A stretch of 64,000 bases of DNA, taken from contig CP051231.1 in assembly GCA_017792405.1 (NCBI GenBank), positions 1,342,011-1,406,010 of the forward strand, read 5' to 3'. The stretch comes from Oceanicola sp. GTDB lineage: Bacteria; Pseudomonadota; Alphaproteobacteria; Rhodobacterales; Rhodobacteraceae. Of this stretch, positions 55,774-64,000 are shown one piece after another. Positions within the stretch are counted from its first letter, which is position 1. Each line of letters starts with the position of its first letter. The notes beneath the pieces were generated by a model. It had not been told where the DNA came from, made no database searches, and saw only the letters and a program-made list of their open reading frames with translations. A program made the translations under genes and the position numbers.

Positions 55774-56652
55774 ATGAAGATCGACGTGCTGATAGACGTG
55801 AAGACCACCCTCGGCGAAGGGCCGATCTGGGATGTGGAACAGCAGCGGCTCTACTTCATCGACTCGATGGATGGCCGGGTGTTTCGCTGCACCGAATCCG
55901 GCGGCGAGGTGCGGGCCTGGGATGTGCCGGGCAAGATCGGCTCGATGGCGCTGCGCAAGGATGGCAACGGCGCGATTGTGGCGCTGCAGAACGGCTTTCA
56001 TCTGCTCGACTTCGAGACCGGCGACTGCGAGTTGCTGCACGACCCGGAGCCGGGCATGCCCGAGACCCGGTTGAACGACGGCAAGGCTGACCGGCGCGGA
56101 CGGTTCTTTGCCGGCTCGATGGACACCGGCGAGGACAGCCCCGCAGGCTCGCTATACCGGGTGGACCCGGACTTCAGCGTGACCAAGGTGGATGAGGGCA
56201 TCGTCTGCTCCAACGGCCCCTGTTTCAGCCCCGATGACAAGACCTTCTACTTTCAGGACACGTGGTCGGGCGAGATCTGGGCCTATGACTACGACATCGA
56301 GAGCGGCGCGCTCTCCAACCGCCGGACCTTCGCCAAGGTGGACGGCTCGAACGGCGGCGCGGCGGATGGCTCGACGGTGGATGCCGAGGGCTACCTGTGG
56401 AACGCGCTGGTCTACGACAGCAAGATCGTCCGCTACGCGCCCGACGGCACGGTGGACCGGGTGATCGAGATGCCGGTGAAGAAGGTCACCAGCATGAACT
56501 TTGGCGGCCCGGAGATGGATGTGCTTTACGTCACCTCGATGGCCAAGCCGCCGCTGCCGCGCTTCCCCGGCGACGGGCCGCTCAGGGGCAGCGTGTTTGC
56601 GATCACCGGCTTGGGGATCAAGGGCGTGCCGGAGCCGCGCTTCGGCGCGTGA
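55774..56652 (+). CDS. SMP-30/gluconolactonase family lactonase, second copy
   Basis: The 292-residue protein has the same ligands as its neighbour: LGEGPIWD, RLNDGKADRRGRFFAGSMD, VCSNGPCFSPDD and AADGSTVDAEGYLWNA. It is the last gene of the catabolic operon. Both copies share a C-terminus ending in EPRF, supporting tandem duplication with later divergence. Confidence 0.93.
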   Translation: MKIDVLIDVKTTLGEGPIWDVEQQRLYFIDSMDGRVFRCTESGGEVRAWDVPGKIGSMALRKDGNGAIVALQNGFHLLDFETGDCELLHDPEPGMPETRLNDGKADRRGRFFAGSMDTGEDSPAGSLYRVDPDFSVTKVDEGIVCSNGPCFSPDDKTFYFQDTWSGEIWAYDYDIESGALSNRRTFAKVDGSNGGAADGSTVDAEGYLWNALVYDSKIVRYAPDGTVDRVIEMPVKKVTSMNFGGPEMDVLYVTSMAKPPLPRFPGDGPLRGSVFAITGLGIKGVPEPRFGA

Positions 56653-56886
56653 GGCGGGCAGGGGGCGGGGCTTTGGCTGCCCTTTGGGTGTGTGTTCAGC
56701 GGGTTTCGCCCCTGCCGTGGGCGGGGCCGCAGAGTGGCGATTTCGGGGCTGAAATGCCCCGGAGTCGCAGCCAGACAAGGGGGCAGGCACAAGCCGTGCG
56801 ATTTCTGCGTTTTACCCCCTTGCAAACCCCCCGGCAGGGCCGTAGAACCGCGCCACCCTGAGGGGCGGCCCAGCCGCTTCTCCCGT

Positions 56887-56961
56887 GCCCGGGTAGCTCA
56901 GGGGTAGAGCAGTGGATTGAAAATCCTCGTGTCGGTGGTTCGATTCCGCCCCCGGGCACCA
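56887..56961 (+). tRNA. tRNA-Phe (anticodon GAA)
   Basis: Acceptor GCCCGGG / CCCGGGC, D-arm GCTCAGGGGTAGAGC, anticodon loop TTGAAAA (anticodon GAA), T-arm GGTTCGATTCC, encoded CCA. The anticodon stem has one T-T mismatch next to its outer pair as read. It closely resembles the E. coli tRNA-Phe. Confidence 0.95.
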
Positions 56962-57163
56962 TCCTTACCTTCTTCCAGATCGATAGCGTATTGCGATGGC
57001 CTTTTGGGCGTTTGGCGGCTGTGTTGCTCTGCCTGTGGCATATTGGCGTGTGGCCCGGTCTGAGAGGAGCGTGGACGGGGAGGGGGGAAAGCTGCTTAGT
57101 TGAGTGGAGGGCCGCCCTGTGGCGGAGCGGGCCGGGGCGGGAGGTGCGCGTGGAGCCTGTTGT

Positions 57164-58282
57164 ATGAAGAAAGCTCTCATCACCGGGATCACGGGGCAGG
57201 ATGGCTCATATCTGGCGGAGTTGCTGCTGGAGAAGGGTTACGAGGTGCATGGCATCAAGCGCCGGGCTTCGCTGTTCAACACCCAGCGGGTCGATCACAT
57301 CTATCAGGATCCGCATGTCGAAGAGCCGCGGCTGAAGCTGCATTACGGTGACCTGACGGACACCTCCAACCTCACTCGCCTGCTGGCCGATATCGAACCG
57401 GACGAGGTGTATAACCTCGGGGCGCAGAGTCATGTGGCGGTGAGCTTCGAGGCGCCGGAATACACGGCGGATGTGGATGGGATGGGCACGCTGCGGCTGC
57501 TGGAGGCCATCCGCTTTCTCGGGCTGGAGAAGACAACGCGGTTTTATCAGGCCTCCACTTCGGAGCTTTACGGGCTGGTGCAGGAAACGCCGCAGCGGGA
57601 GACGACGCCCTTCCACCCGCGCAGCCCCTATGCGGTGGCCAAGCTCTATGCCTATTGGATTACGGTGAATTACCGCGAGAGCTACGGGCTCTATGCCTGC
57701 AACGGCATCCTCTTCAACCATGAGAGCCCGCGCCGGGGCGAGACTTTCGTGACCCGCAAGATCACTCGGGGGCTGGCGAATATCGCCATGGGGCTGGAGC
57801 CCTGTCTCTATATGGGCAACATCGACGCGCTGCGGGATTGGGGCCACGCCAAGGACTACGTGCGGATGCAGTGGCTGATGTTGCAGCAGGAGGCAGCGGA
57901 GGACTTCGTGATCGCCACGGGCAAGCAGTATTCGGTGCGCGAGTTCATCCGCTGGACGGCGGCGGAACTTTCGATGGAGTTGGCGTTCGAGGGCGAAGGC
58001 ACGGAGGAGGTGGCGCGGGTGGTGAAGCTCGACAACAACGTGGCGCCGGGGGTGAAGCCGGGCGACGTGGTGATGCGGATCGACCCAAGGTATTTTCGGC
58101 CCGCGGAGGTGCAGTCGCTGCTGGGGGCGCCGGAGAAGGCGAAGGAAAAGCTTGGCTGGGAGCCGGAGATTACGGCGCAGGAGATGTGCGCAGAGATGGT
58201 GGAGAGTGACTTGAAGGCGGCACGGCGGATGGCGCTGTTGAGGCAGCACGGGCTGGACTTGCCGGTGAGTTTCGAAGGGTGA
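57164..58282 (+). CDS. gmd: GDP-mannose 4,6-dehydratase
   Basis: The 372-residue extended SDR makes GDP-4-keto-6-deoxymannose from GDP-mannose. The nucleotide motif [13 protein letters not shown] is at residues 7-19, the active site has STSELYG and YAVAK ([12 protein letters not shown]), and [16 protein letters not shown] (in parts) is typical of Gmd. The start at 57164 ([14 protein letters not shown]) is set by the family N-terminus. The next gene, overlapping by 4 bases, completes GDP-L-fucose synthesis. Confidence 0.97.
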   Translation: MKKALITGITGQDGSYLAELLLEKGYEVHGIKRRASLFNTQRVDHIYQDPHVEEPRLKLHYGDLTDTSNLTRLLADIEPDEVYNLGAQSHVAVSFEAPEYTADVDGMGTLRLLEAIRFLGLEKTTRFYQASTSELYGLVQETPQRETTPFHPRSPYAVAKLYAYWITVNYRESYGLYACNGILFNHESPRRGETFVTRKITRGLANIAMGLEPCLYMGNIDALRDWGHAKDYVRMQWLMLQQEAAEDFVIATGKQYSVREFIRWTAAELSMELAFEGEGTEEVARVVKLDNNVAPGVKPGDVVMRIDPRYFRPAEVQSLLGAPEKAKEKLGWEPEITAQEMCAEMVESDLKAARRMALLRQHGLDLPVSFEG

Positions 58283-59223
58283 CGGGGCGGGAGATGCAGC
58301 TTGACGGCAAGCGCATCTGGGTCGCGGGCCATCGGGGGATGGTGGGCGGGGCCGTGGTGCGGCGGCTGGAGCGTGAAGGCTGCAAGGTGATCTGCGCCGG
58401 GCGGGATGTGGTGGACCTTGTCGACCAGCGGGCGGTGCAGGACTGGATGGCCGAGACGCGGCCCGATGCCATTGTGCTGGCGGCGGCGAAGGTGGGGGGC
58501 ATCGCGGCGAATGCGGCGCGGCCTGCAGAGTTTCTCTACGAGAACCTGATGATCGAGGCCAATGTGATGCAGGTGGCGCATCTGTGCGGGGTCGAGCGGC
58601 TGCTGTTTCTCGGCTCCTCCTGCATCTATCCGAAGATGGCGGCGCAGCCGATCTCGGAGGAGAGCCTGCTGACCGGGCCGCTGGAGCCGACCAACGAGGC
58701 CTATGCGATTGCGAAGATCGCGGGCATCAAGCTGGTGCAGGCCTATCGCGCCCAACACGGGCGGCGGTGGATTTCGGCGATGCCGACAAATCTTTACGGG
58801 CCGGGCGACAGCTATGATCTTGAGACGAGCCATGTGCTGCCGGCGCTGCTGAGGAAGTTCCACGAGGCGAAGCTGCGGGGCGCGCGCGAGGTGGTTATCT
58901 GGGGCACGGGGGCGCCGCTGCGGGAGTTTTTGCACTGCGATGATCTGGCTGATGCGCTGGTGTTTCTGCTGAAGCGCTATGACGGCGATGCGCCTGTGAA
59001 CGTGGGCTCGGGGGTGGAGGTGTCTATCCGCGAACTGGCGGAGGTGATTGCGGATGTCGTTGGCTATGAGGCGAAGCTGGTCTTTGACGCCAGCAAGCCG
59101 GACGGGACGCCGCGCAAGCTGATGGACAGCGCGAAGCTTCATGCGATGGGGTGGAACGGCGCGCGGGGCCTGCGGGAGGGCATTGCCGAGACCTATGCGG
59201 GCGTGCTGCGGGACGGGTTCTGA
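58279..59223 (+). CDS. fcl: GDP-L-fucose synthase
   Basis: The 314-residue epimerase-reductase turns the Gmd product into GDP-L-fucose with NADPH. It has [16 protein letters not shown], the active site [10 protein letters not shown] and AYAIAKIAG (Tyr-x-x-x-Lys), and [13 protein letters not shown]. The GTG at 58279 overlaps the gmd stop as GTGA; an ATG at 58294 is an alternative. The product suggests fucose in exopolysaccharide, lipopolysaccharide or a holdfast-like polymer. Confidence 0.95.
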   Translation: MTGREMQLDGKRIWVAGHRGMVGGAVVRRLEREGCKVICAGRDVVDLVDQRAVQDWMAETRPDAIVLAAAKVGGIAANAARPAEFLYENLMIEANVMQVAHLCGVERLLFLGSSCIYPKMAAQPISEESLLTGPLEPTNEAYAIAKIAGIKLVQAYRAQHGRRWISAMPTNLYGPGDSYDLETSHVLPALLRKFHEAKLRGAREVVIWGTGAPLREFLHCDDLADALVFLLKRYDGDAPVNVGSGVEVSIRELAEVIADVVGYEAKLVFDASKPDGTPRKLMDSAKLHAMGWNGARGLREGIAETYAGVLRDGF

Positions 59224-59328
59224 CGCGGGACTCGGTGGCCTTGGACGGGTGGCCCGGCGGACTGGACAAGCCGGGGAAGGGCGGCCTAGCCTTTGCGCAT
59301 ATTGAGAAGTCATTCCGGATTTTGATTA

Positions 59329-60174
59329 ATGCTGCGCTGGATCTTTGCTGCCGTTCTCTCTGTTGGAATGCCCGGCCTTGCCGCGGCGCAGGAGAGCCTG
59401 CCGTGTGACCGCCCGTTGCTGCTGGGCGGCGCGGAGGAGGGGGCGGAGATCGACAAGGTGCATCGCCCGGTGGCCCACCCGGGGGCCTTCGGGGGGACGG
59501 TGACCTGCGTGCAGGAGCAGCGCGCGGGCGGCGTGGAGCAATATTGGGTGGAGTTCCTGCCGGAGAACGGCACCACGCAGGAACATGTGACCTACCTCGA
59601 TGGGCGGATCAGCTATCATCTGAAGTTCAAGGGTGACGAGGGCGGCACCGCGGAGGTTGCGGCCTGTTCGCAGCGCAATGGCGGCGGACTGGTGTGCCGG
59701 GTCGATCTGGGCAGCGGCAAGGGGCTCTATCTGGCGCGGTTCTTCGGCCCGGATCTGGGGTTCACCGGTATTCGCGTGATGGCCTATCCGGGCAAGGGGA
59801 TCGTGAACGAGACGCTCTGGGATATGGTCAGCGGCGATGTGGAGGCCGGGACGGCGGGGCTGGAGATGGAGCTGATCCTGCCCGAGAAAGCGCTGCGCTG
59901 GAGCCTGCGGAGCCAGGAGGAATCGCGGCCGGGCGAGATGATCTTCGGGATGTCGGGCGATCCGGCGTGGGAGTTCATGCGGGAGATTTACGAGGTGCCG
60001 CAGGAGGTGGTGCTGGAGGCTCGCGTGACCAGCACGAGCAGCGGACAGGAGACGACCACTACCGCCACGCAGGACATTGCAAAGGGCAATGTGGCCTATC
60101 TGATCGACAAGCTCGCCAAGGTGGAGCAGCTGATGGTGGCGGGTTGGGAAAAGTCGAAGGGCATGAAATTCTGA
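59329..60174 (+). CDS. hypothetical secreted protein
   Basis: The 281-residue protein has a signal peptide (MLRWIFAAVLSVGMPGLAAAQES) and then a soluble domain with four Cys (LPCDRPLLL, TVTCVQEQ, VAACSQR, LVCRVDL), likely two disulfides. The C-terminal part has STSSGQETTTTATQDIAKGN and a helix AYLIDKLAKVEQLMVAG. No family is recognised. It may be a periplasmic or outer surface protein related to the polysaccharide genes beside it, but that is only position. Confidence 0.65.
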   Translation: MLRWIFAAVLSVGMPGLAAAQESLPCDRPLLLGGAEEGAEIDKVHRPVAHPGAFGGTVTCVQEQRAGGVEQYWVEFLPENGTTQEHVTYLDGRISYHLKFKGDEGGTAEVAACSQRNGGGLVCRVDLGSGKGLYLARFFGPDLGFTGIRVMAYPGKGIVNETLWDMVSGDVEAGTAGLEMELILPEKALRWSLRSQEESRPGEMIFGMSGDPAWEFMREIYEVPQEVVLEARVTSTSSGQETTTTATQDIAKGNVAYLIDKLAKVEQLMVAGWEKSKGMKF

Positions 60175-60238
60175 CAGCCGTGGATTGGCCGCTTGACGAG
60201 CCGGGCGGCCTTGCATAGAAGCCCCCCTACAGCGCTGC

Positions 60239-60315
60239 GCGGTTGTAGCTCAGTTGGTTAGAGTACCGGCCTGTCACGCCGGGGGTCGCGGGTTCGAGCC
60301 CCGTCAACCGCGCCA
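60239..60315 (+). tRNA. tRNA-Asp (anticodon GTC)
   Basis: Acceptor GCGGTTG / CAACCGC, D-arm GCTCAGTTGGTTAGAGT, anticodon stem CCGGC / GCCGG with loop CTGTCAC (anticodon GTC), T-arm GGTTCGAGCCC, encoded CCA. 77 bases. Confidence 0.95.
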
Positions 60316-60342
60316 CCTTTCCTTTGCTTCGATGATTTGGTT

Positions 60343-60368
60343 GCGCTCGCTTTTTGCGGGCGTTTTTT
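60343..60368 (+). terminator. terminator of tRNA-Asp
   Basis: CGCTCGC / GCGGGCG (60344-60350, 60356-60362) with a TTTTT loop and a run of six T (60363-60368). Confidence 0.88.
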
Positions 60369-60402
60369 GGCTTTTGGGGTCTGGCCTCTGGAACGCTTTT
60401 TT

Positions 60403-60422
60403 AGTGGGGGGCCAGCCCCCCA
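60403..60422. repeat. GTGGGGGGC hairpin next to intergenic repeat
   Basis: GTGGGGGGC-CA-GCCCCCCAC is a perfect 9-bp dyad with a two-base centre, directly before the GATATTT repeat. Such G-run hairpins beside this repeat are, as I recall, frequent in this family. Confidence 0.45.
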
Positions 60423-60432
60423 CACCCCCCGG

Positions 60433-60468
60433 AGATATTTGAAGCAAGAAAATGCAATCTGGGGGTGG
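60433..60468. repeat. intergenic repeat GATATTT..AGCAAGAAAATGCA, copy 2
   Basis: It matches the copy at 33213-33248 at 30 of 36 positions. Both lie past the 3' ends of genes and are followed within about 80 bases by a CGTTAA-type site. Confidence 0.5.
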
Positions 60469-60522
60469 CGGCGGGCGCGTTAACCTCAGTGGGCGTTAAG
60501 GTTTGTGCCGAAGAGGCTTCGG

Positions 60523-61389
60523 TCAGAGGCTTGCGAGGAAGGATTTGACTGCTTCTGCTGTTTCTTCCGGAGCCGTATCGGGGAAGAAGTGGCCGCCGGG
60601 GAGGGCGGTGGGGGTCATTTGGGTGGTCTTGGGCGCCCAGGTGGCGGGGACATCGTAGAGTTTGGCCATGGCGCCGCTCGCGCCGTAGAGGATTTGGGCG
60701 GGGCATTGGATCGTGGCGCCGAGGTCGGCCTCATCGTCGGCGAGGTCCAGCGTGAGGGCGGTGCGGTAGTCGTTGCACATGGCGCGGCGGGTGTCGGGGT
60801 TGGCCCATGCGGCGCGATAGGCGGCGATCTGGTCGGGGTGGAAATCGGTGAGCTTGGCGGCGCCCCAGCCGAGGAGGCAGGATTCGTAATAGGCGTTGGG
60901 GTCGGCCGCAATCATGGATTCCGGGAAGGGTTCGGGCTGGGCGAGGAAGAACCAGTGGTAATAGCTCTGCGCGACGGGGAGTTTCAGGTCGGTGAGCAGG
61001 GTGTGGGTGGGGACGATGTCCATCAGGGTGACGGCCTTGACCCGCTCAGGGTGATCGAGGGCCATGCGGTGGGCGACCCGCGCGCCGCGGTCGTGGGAGA
61101 TGACGGCGAAGGTCTCGTGGCCGAGGTGGGCCATGAGGGCGGCGAGGCGGCGGGCCATCTCTCGGAAAGAATAGGGCGCGAGGTCATGGGGTTTGCCCGA
61201 GGCGCCGTAGCCGGGGAGATCGGCGAGGATGATGGGGTGGTCTTGCGCGAAGGCTGGGGCGATGGGGTGCCACATGGCGCGGGTTTGGGGGAAACCGTGG
61301 AGGAAGAGGAGGGGGAGGCCCTCTGGCGCTCCGCCAGTTTCATAGGCGAGGGTGAGGCCGTCAATCTCGGTGGTTTGGGGGATGAACAT
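60523..61389 (-). CDS. alpha/beta hydrolase, fluoroacetate/haloacetate dehalogenase-like
   Basis: The 288-residue protein has the haloacetate dehalogenase pattern: LFLHGFPQTRAMWH, the nucleophile block ISHDRGARVAHRMALDHPERV (in parts) with Asp100, Arg101 and Arg104, MDIVPT with Asp124, and YYHWFF with His145-Trp146. Tyr208 and His267 (GGHFFP) complete the set. By spacing these match the Asp/Arg/Arg/His/Trp/Tyr/His residues known for the R. palustris fluoroacetate dehalogenase. An Asp nucleophile excludes a Ser esterase. The natural substrate may be another haloacid or an epoxide. Confidence 0.85.
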   Translation of the reverse strand: MFIPQTTEIDGLTLAYETGGAPEGLPLLFLHGFPQTRAMWHPIAPAFAQDHPIILADLPGYGASGKPHDLAPYSFREMARRLAALMAHLGHETFAVISHDRGARVAHRMALDHPERVKAVTLMDIVPTHTLLTDLKLPVAQSYYHWFFLAQPEPFPESMIAADPNAYYESCLLGWGAAKLTDFHPDQIAAYRAAWANPDTRRAMCNDYRTALTLDLADDEADLGATIQCPAQILYGASGAMAKLYDVPATWAPKTTQMTPTALPGGHFFPDTAPEETAEAVKSFLASL

Positions 61390-61448
61390 CGGGAGCTTCT
61401 TGGTGGCGTCATCCTCGGGCCGGGGCCTGAGGATGACGGTGATTTCGG

Positions 61449-62828
61449 TCAGCCGTTGGTGAGCGCGGCGAGTATGCGGGCCCAGCTGCGGGTGCCCTTA
61501 TGAAAGCTCTCGACGTCGTATTTTTCGTTGGGCGAATGGATCTGGTCGTCATCCTTGCCGAAGCCGATGAGCATGGCGTCCATGTCGAGGATGGTCTTGA
61601 AGTAGCCCGCAATGGGGATCGAGCCGCCGCAGCCGACGTAGGCGGCTTCGCGGCCGTATTCCTCTGTCAGCGCCTGACGGGCAGGCTCGAAGGCGGCGTG
61701 GGTGGTGTCCATGTGGCCGGCGGGGCCGGCGCCGTGGCCGTGAAACTCGACCTCGCAGTCGGGCGGCAGCATGGAGCGGACCATCTCGCGGAAGTTCTCG
61801 CGGATGGCGTGCGGGTCTTGCTCACCGACGAGGCGGAAGGAGACCTTGGCGGAGGCCTTGGAGGGCAGCACGGTCTTGAAGCCGTCCCCTGTATAACCGC
61901 CCTTGATGCCGTTGATCTCGCAGGTCGGGCGGGACCAGAGCTGCTCGAGCGCCATGCGGCCCTGCTCCCCGGCCAGTTCGGAGAGGCCAACCTCACCGAG
62001 GAAGGATTTTTCATCGAAGCCGAGAGCTTGCCAGCTTTTCTTCAGGTTGTCGCCAATCTCTGGCACGCCATCGTAGAAGCCGGGCACGGTGATGCGGCCC
62101 GTGTCATCATGTAGGGAGGCGAGGATGCGGGTGAGCACGCGAATGGGGTTCATCGCGGCGCCGCCATACATGCCGGAGTGCAGATCCTTGTTGGCCGCCG
62201 TGATGGTCAGCTCTTCGCCGAGAAGGCCGCGCAGCTGGGTGATGATGGCGGGGACGGTATCGGCGAAGAGGCCGGTGTCGCAGATCAGGGCGATGTCGGC
62301 TTTCAGCTCTTCGGCGTTTTCTTTCATGAAAGGAATAAGGGAGGGGGAGCCGGACTCTTCCTCGCCTTCGAAGAAGATGGTGAGCTTGCAGGGCAACTCG
62401 CCGTGCTCGGCGACCCAGGCGCGGAGGGCCTCGACGAAGGTCATCAGCTGGCCCTTGTCATCGGAGCTCCCGCGGGCGCGGATGACCTTGCCCTTGGGGG
62501 TGTCCTGAACCTCGGGGTCGAAAGGGTCACGGTCCCACAACTCGAGCGGGTCGACGGGCTGCACATCATAATGGCCGTAGAAGAGGAGGTGCGGTGCACC
62601 CTCGGGGCCGCCGTGGGCCACGACCATCGGGTGGCCCGGGGTTTCGCGCACGGAGGCGTCGAGCCCCAGTGATGCAAGGTCGGCGGCGAGCCACTCGGCG
62701 GCGCGGGTGCAATCTGCCTTGAAGGCCGGATCGGTGGAGATGGAGGGGATGCGCAGCAGCTCCATCAGGCGCTCCAGCGCCTCGGGCAGTTGAGAATCGA
62801 TACGGGCGAGAACGGGGTCGATGGACAT
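61449..62828 (-). CDS. M20 family metallopeptidase (dipeptidase-like)
   Basis: The 459-residue protein has the M20 zinc sites: HLLFYGHYDVQPVDP, RGSSDDKGQLM, FEGEEESGSPSL and the later ICDTG and DQIHSPNEKYDVESF. The middle holds the dimerisation or lid domain. It is closest in pattern to carnosinase/CPG2-type dipeptidases, cytosolic, with two metal ions. No partner gene is evident; the dehalogenase follows after 59 bases on the same strand. Confidence 0.92.
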   Translation of the reverse strand: MSIDPVLARIDSQLPEALERLMELLRIPSISTDPAFKADCTRAAEWLAADLASLGLDASVRETPGHPMVVAHGGPEGAPHLLFYGHYDVQPVDPLELWDRDPFDPEVQDTPKGKVIRARGSSDDKGQLMTFVEALRAWVAEHGELPCKLTIFFEGEEESGSPSLIPFMKENAEELKADIALICDTGLFADTVPAIITQLRGLLGEELTITAANKDLHSGMYGGAAMNPIRVLTRILASLHDDTGRITVPGFYDGVPEIGDNLKKSWQALGFDEKSFLGEVGLSELAGEQGRMALEQLWSRPTCEINGIKGGYTGDGFKTVLPSKASAKVSFRLVGEQDPHAIRENFREMVRSMLPPDCEVEFHGHGAGPAGHMDTTHAAFEPARQALTEEYGREAAYVGCGGSIPIAGYFKTILDMDAMLIGFGKDDDQIHSPNEKYDVESFHKGTRSWARILAALTNG

Positions 62829-62905
62829 GGTGGCTCCTTTGTTGGGCGGAGGGTAGCACCGGGAAAGGGACTGTCCAGCGGTGGAGATTCACGGCCCAGC
62901 GTGCG

Positions 62906-62975
62906 CATTTCGTGAATTCCACGTGATCTGGATCAAAGCGCCAAAATATCGCAGGTGCCACATATTCACGAAATG
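62906..62975 (+). promoter_or_regulatory. hemA upstream region: FnrL box inside a 12-bp inverted repeat
   Basis: GTGAT-CTGG-ATCAA (62923-62936) matches the FNR/FnrL consensus TTGAT-N4-ATCAA at 9 of 10 positions; hemA of Rhodobacter sphaeroides is known to respond to FnrL. CATTTCGTGAAT (62906-62917) and ATTCACGAAATG (62964-62975) are perfect inverted copies 46 bases apart around it. Each arm holds a small dyad TTC-NN-GAA, so a second regulator may bind both. Confidence 0.6.
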
Positions 62976-63031
62976 ATATGGCTCTGTTAAGACTTTCAAA
63001 CGCCGCAGAGCGGACAAGGAGGACGCGCCCC

Positions 63032-64000
63032 GTGACCAGCAAGACGGACATGCTCGAGAAATTTGATGCAGCCCTCGATCGGCTGCACGAAGAGGGCCGG
63101 TATCGGACCTTCATCGATATCGAGCGCCGTAAGGGGCAGTTTCCGCATGCCGTCTGGATGAAGCCCGATGGCTCGGAGCAGGATATCACCGTGTGGTGCG
63201 GCAACGACTACCTCGGGATGGGCCAGCATCCGGTTGTGCTTGCGGCCATGCATGAAGCGCTGGAGGCCACGGGCGCAGGCTCGGGCGGCACGCGCAACAT
63301 CAGCGGCACCACGGTGTATCACAAGCGGCTGGAGGCCGAACTGGCCGACTTGCACGGCAAGGAAGCCTCGCTGCTGTTCACTTCGGCCTATATTGCCAAT
63401 GACGCCACGCTGAGCACGCTGCCCAAGCTGCTGCCGGGGCTGATCATCTATTCGGACGAGCTGAATCACGCGAGCATGATTGAGGGCATCCGCCGCAATG
63501 GCGGGGCCAAGCGGGTGTTTCGCCACAATGACGTGGAGCATCTGCGCGAGCTGATGGCCGCGGATGATCCGGCGGCGCCGAAGCTGATTGCCTTCGAGTC
63601 GATCTATTCGATGGACGGCGATTTTGGCCCGATCCGAGAGCTGTGCGACCTGGCCGACGAGTTTGGCGCGCTGACCTACCTCGACGAGGTGCACGCGGTG
63701 GGCATGTACGGCCCGCGCGGTGGCGGCGTGGCGGAGCGGGATGGTCTGATGGACCGGCTCGACATCATCAACGGCACGCTTGGCAAGGCCTTTGGCGTGC
63801 ATGGTGGATACATCGCGGCCAGCGCGAAAATCTGCGATGCTGTAAGGTCTTATGCGCCGGGCTTCATCTTTACCACCAGCCTGCCGCCGGTTGTGGCTGC
63901 GGGGGCTGCTGCGAGTGTGGCGCACCTGAAGCAGGACCAGACGATCCGCGACCAGCATCAGACCAATGCGCGCATTCTGAAGACCCGGCTGAAGGCGTTG
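63032..64000 (+). CDS. hemA: 5-aminolevulinate synthase (3' end beyond window)
   Basis: The frame runs open to the window edge and encodes about 323 residues of a PLP enzyme that joins glycine and succinyl-CoA to 5-aminolevulinate, the first step of heme and bacteriochlorophyll synthesis. Marks are [65 protein letters not shown] and the PLP-lysine block [13 protein letters not shown]. The start is GTG at 63032 with AAGGAGG 9 bases upstream; an ATG at 63050 is in frame. No stop is reached. Confidence 0.96.
   Translation, partial: MTSKTDMLEKFDAALDRLHEEGRYRTFIDIERRKGQFPHAVWMKPDGSEQDITVWCGNDYLGMGQHPVVLAAMHEALEATGAGSGGTRNISGTTVYHKRLEAELADLHGKEASLLFTSAYIANDATLSTLPKLLPGLIIYSDELNHASMIEGIRRNGGAKRVFRHNDVEHLRELMAADDPAAPKLIAFESIYSMDGDFGPIRELCDLADEFGALTYLDEVHAVGMYGPRGGGVAERDGLMDRLDIINGTLGKAFGVHGGYIAASAKICDAVRSYAPGFIFTTSLPPVVAAGAAASVAHLKQDQTIRDQHQTNARILKTRLKAL

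Overview
The window is GC-rich, densely coded chromosomal DNA that looks like an alphaproteobacterium of the Rhodobacteraceae (Roseobacter type). The reasons are the order serS - yajC - secD - secF - Mth938-type gene - ccmABCDG, an aconitase gene divergent from a DUF1223 gene, a Shemin-pathway hemA behind an FnrL-like box, a three-gene TRAP transporter, and many short-overlap operons. All calls come from reading the sequence; no database was searched.

Layout. 1-10 kb: small metabolic genes, typA, YitT and SMR membrane proteins, a secreted SGNH-like protein, then two unrelated NADP isocitrate dehydrogenases side by side. 10-15 kb: a DUF2235 hydrolase and an ABC transporter plus CDP-alcohol phosphotransferase set resembling E. 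coli ynjBCD/ynjF. 17.3-22 kb: cysS, cimA, a methyltransferase and a squalene-synthase-like gene joined by ATGA overlaps, behind an apparently leaderless 14-codon leader peptide rich in Ile, Thr and Cys. 22-25 kb: monothiol glutaredoxin, BolA, serS. 25-33 kb: Sec accessory genes, two TauE-type exporters, an Mth938 protein and the cytochrome c maturation operon including the small ccmD. 33-38 kb: a candidate small RNA with two CTCCCC loops, small hypotheticals, acnA and a DUF1223 protein. 38.5-42.4 kb: a hairpin whose loop is a G-quadruplex motif, then the TRAP operon. 42-46.5 kb: a low-GC orphan, DUF1206 protein, MFS transporter, HU-like protein and two tRNA-Val genes. 46.5-56.7 kb: a GntR regulator divergent from a nine-gene catabolic operon. 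56.9-60.3 kb: GDP-fucose synthesis genes between tRNA-Phe and tRNA-Asp. 60.5-64 kb: a fluoroacetate-dehalogenase-like enzyme, an M20 peptidase and the 5' part of hemA.

Two systems stand out. First, the leader peptide before cysS-cimA encodes mainly Ile, Thr and Cys, the amino acids tied to the two downstream functions (Cys-tRNA charging and the citramalate route to Ile), so it may be a two-signal attenuator. Second, the 46.5-56.7 kb operon combines an RbsABC-like importer with a fused permease, an SDR, two SMP-30 lactonases, an L-gulonate 3-dehydrogenase-like enzyme and a beta-keto acid cleavage enzyme (BKACE), with no kinase, dehydratase or aldolase. This suggests a non-phosphorylative sugar route in which an aldonate is oxidised at C3 and split with acetyl-CoA. 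Further signals are a 127-bp palindromic repeat present twice, a shared ATAC-N6-ATAC motif upstream of acnA and one isocitrate dehydrogenase gene, and a strong hairpin after the solute-binding-protein gene in all three binding-protein-dependent transporter operons.
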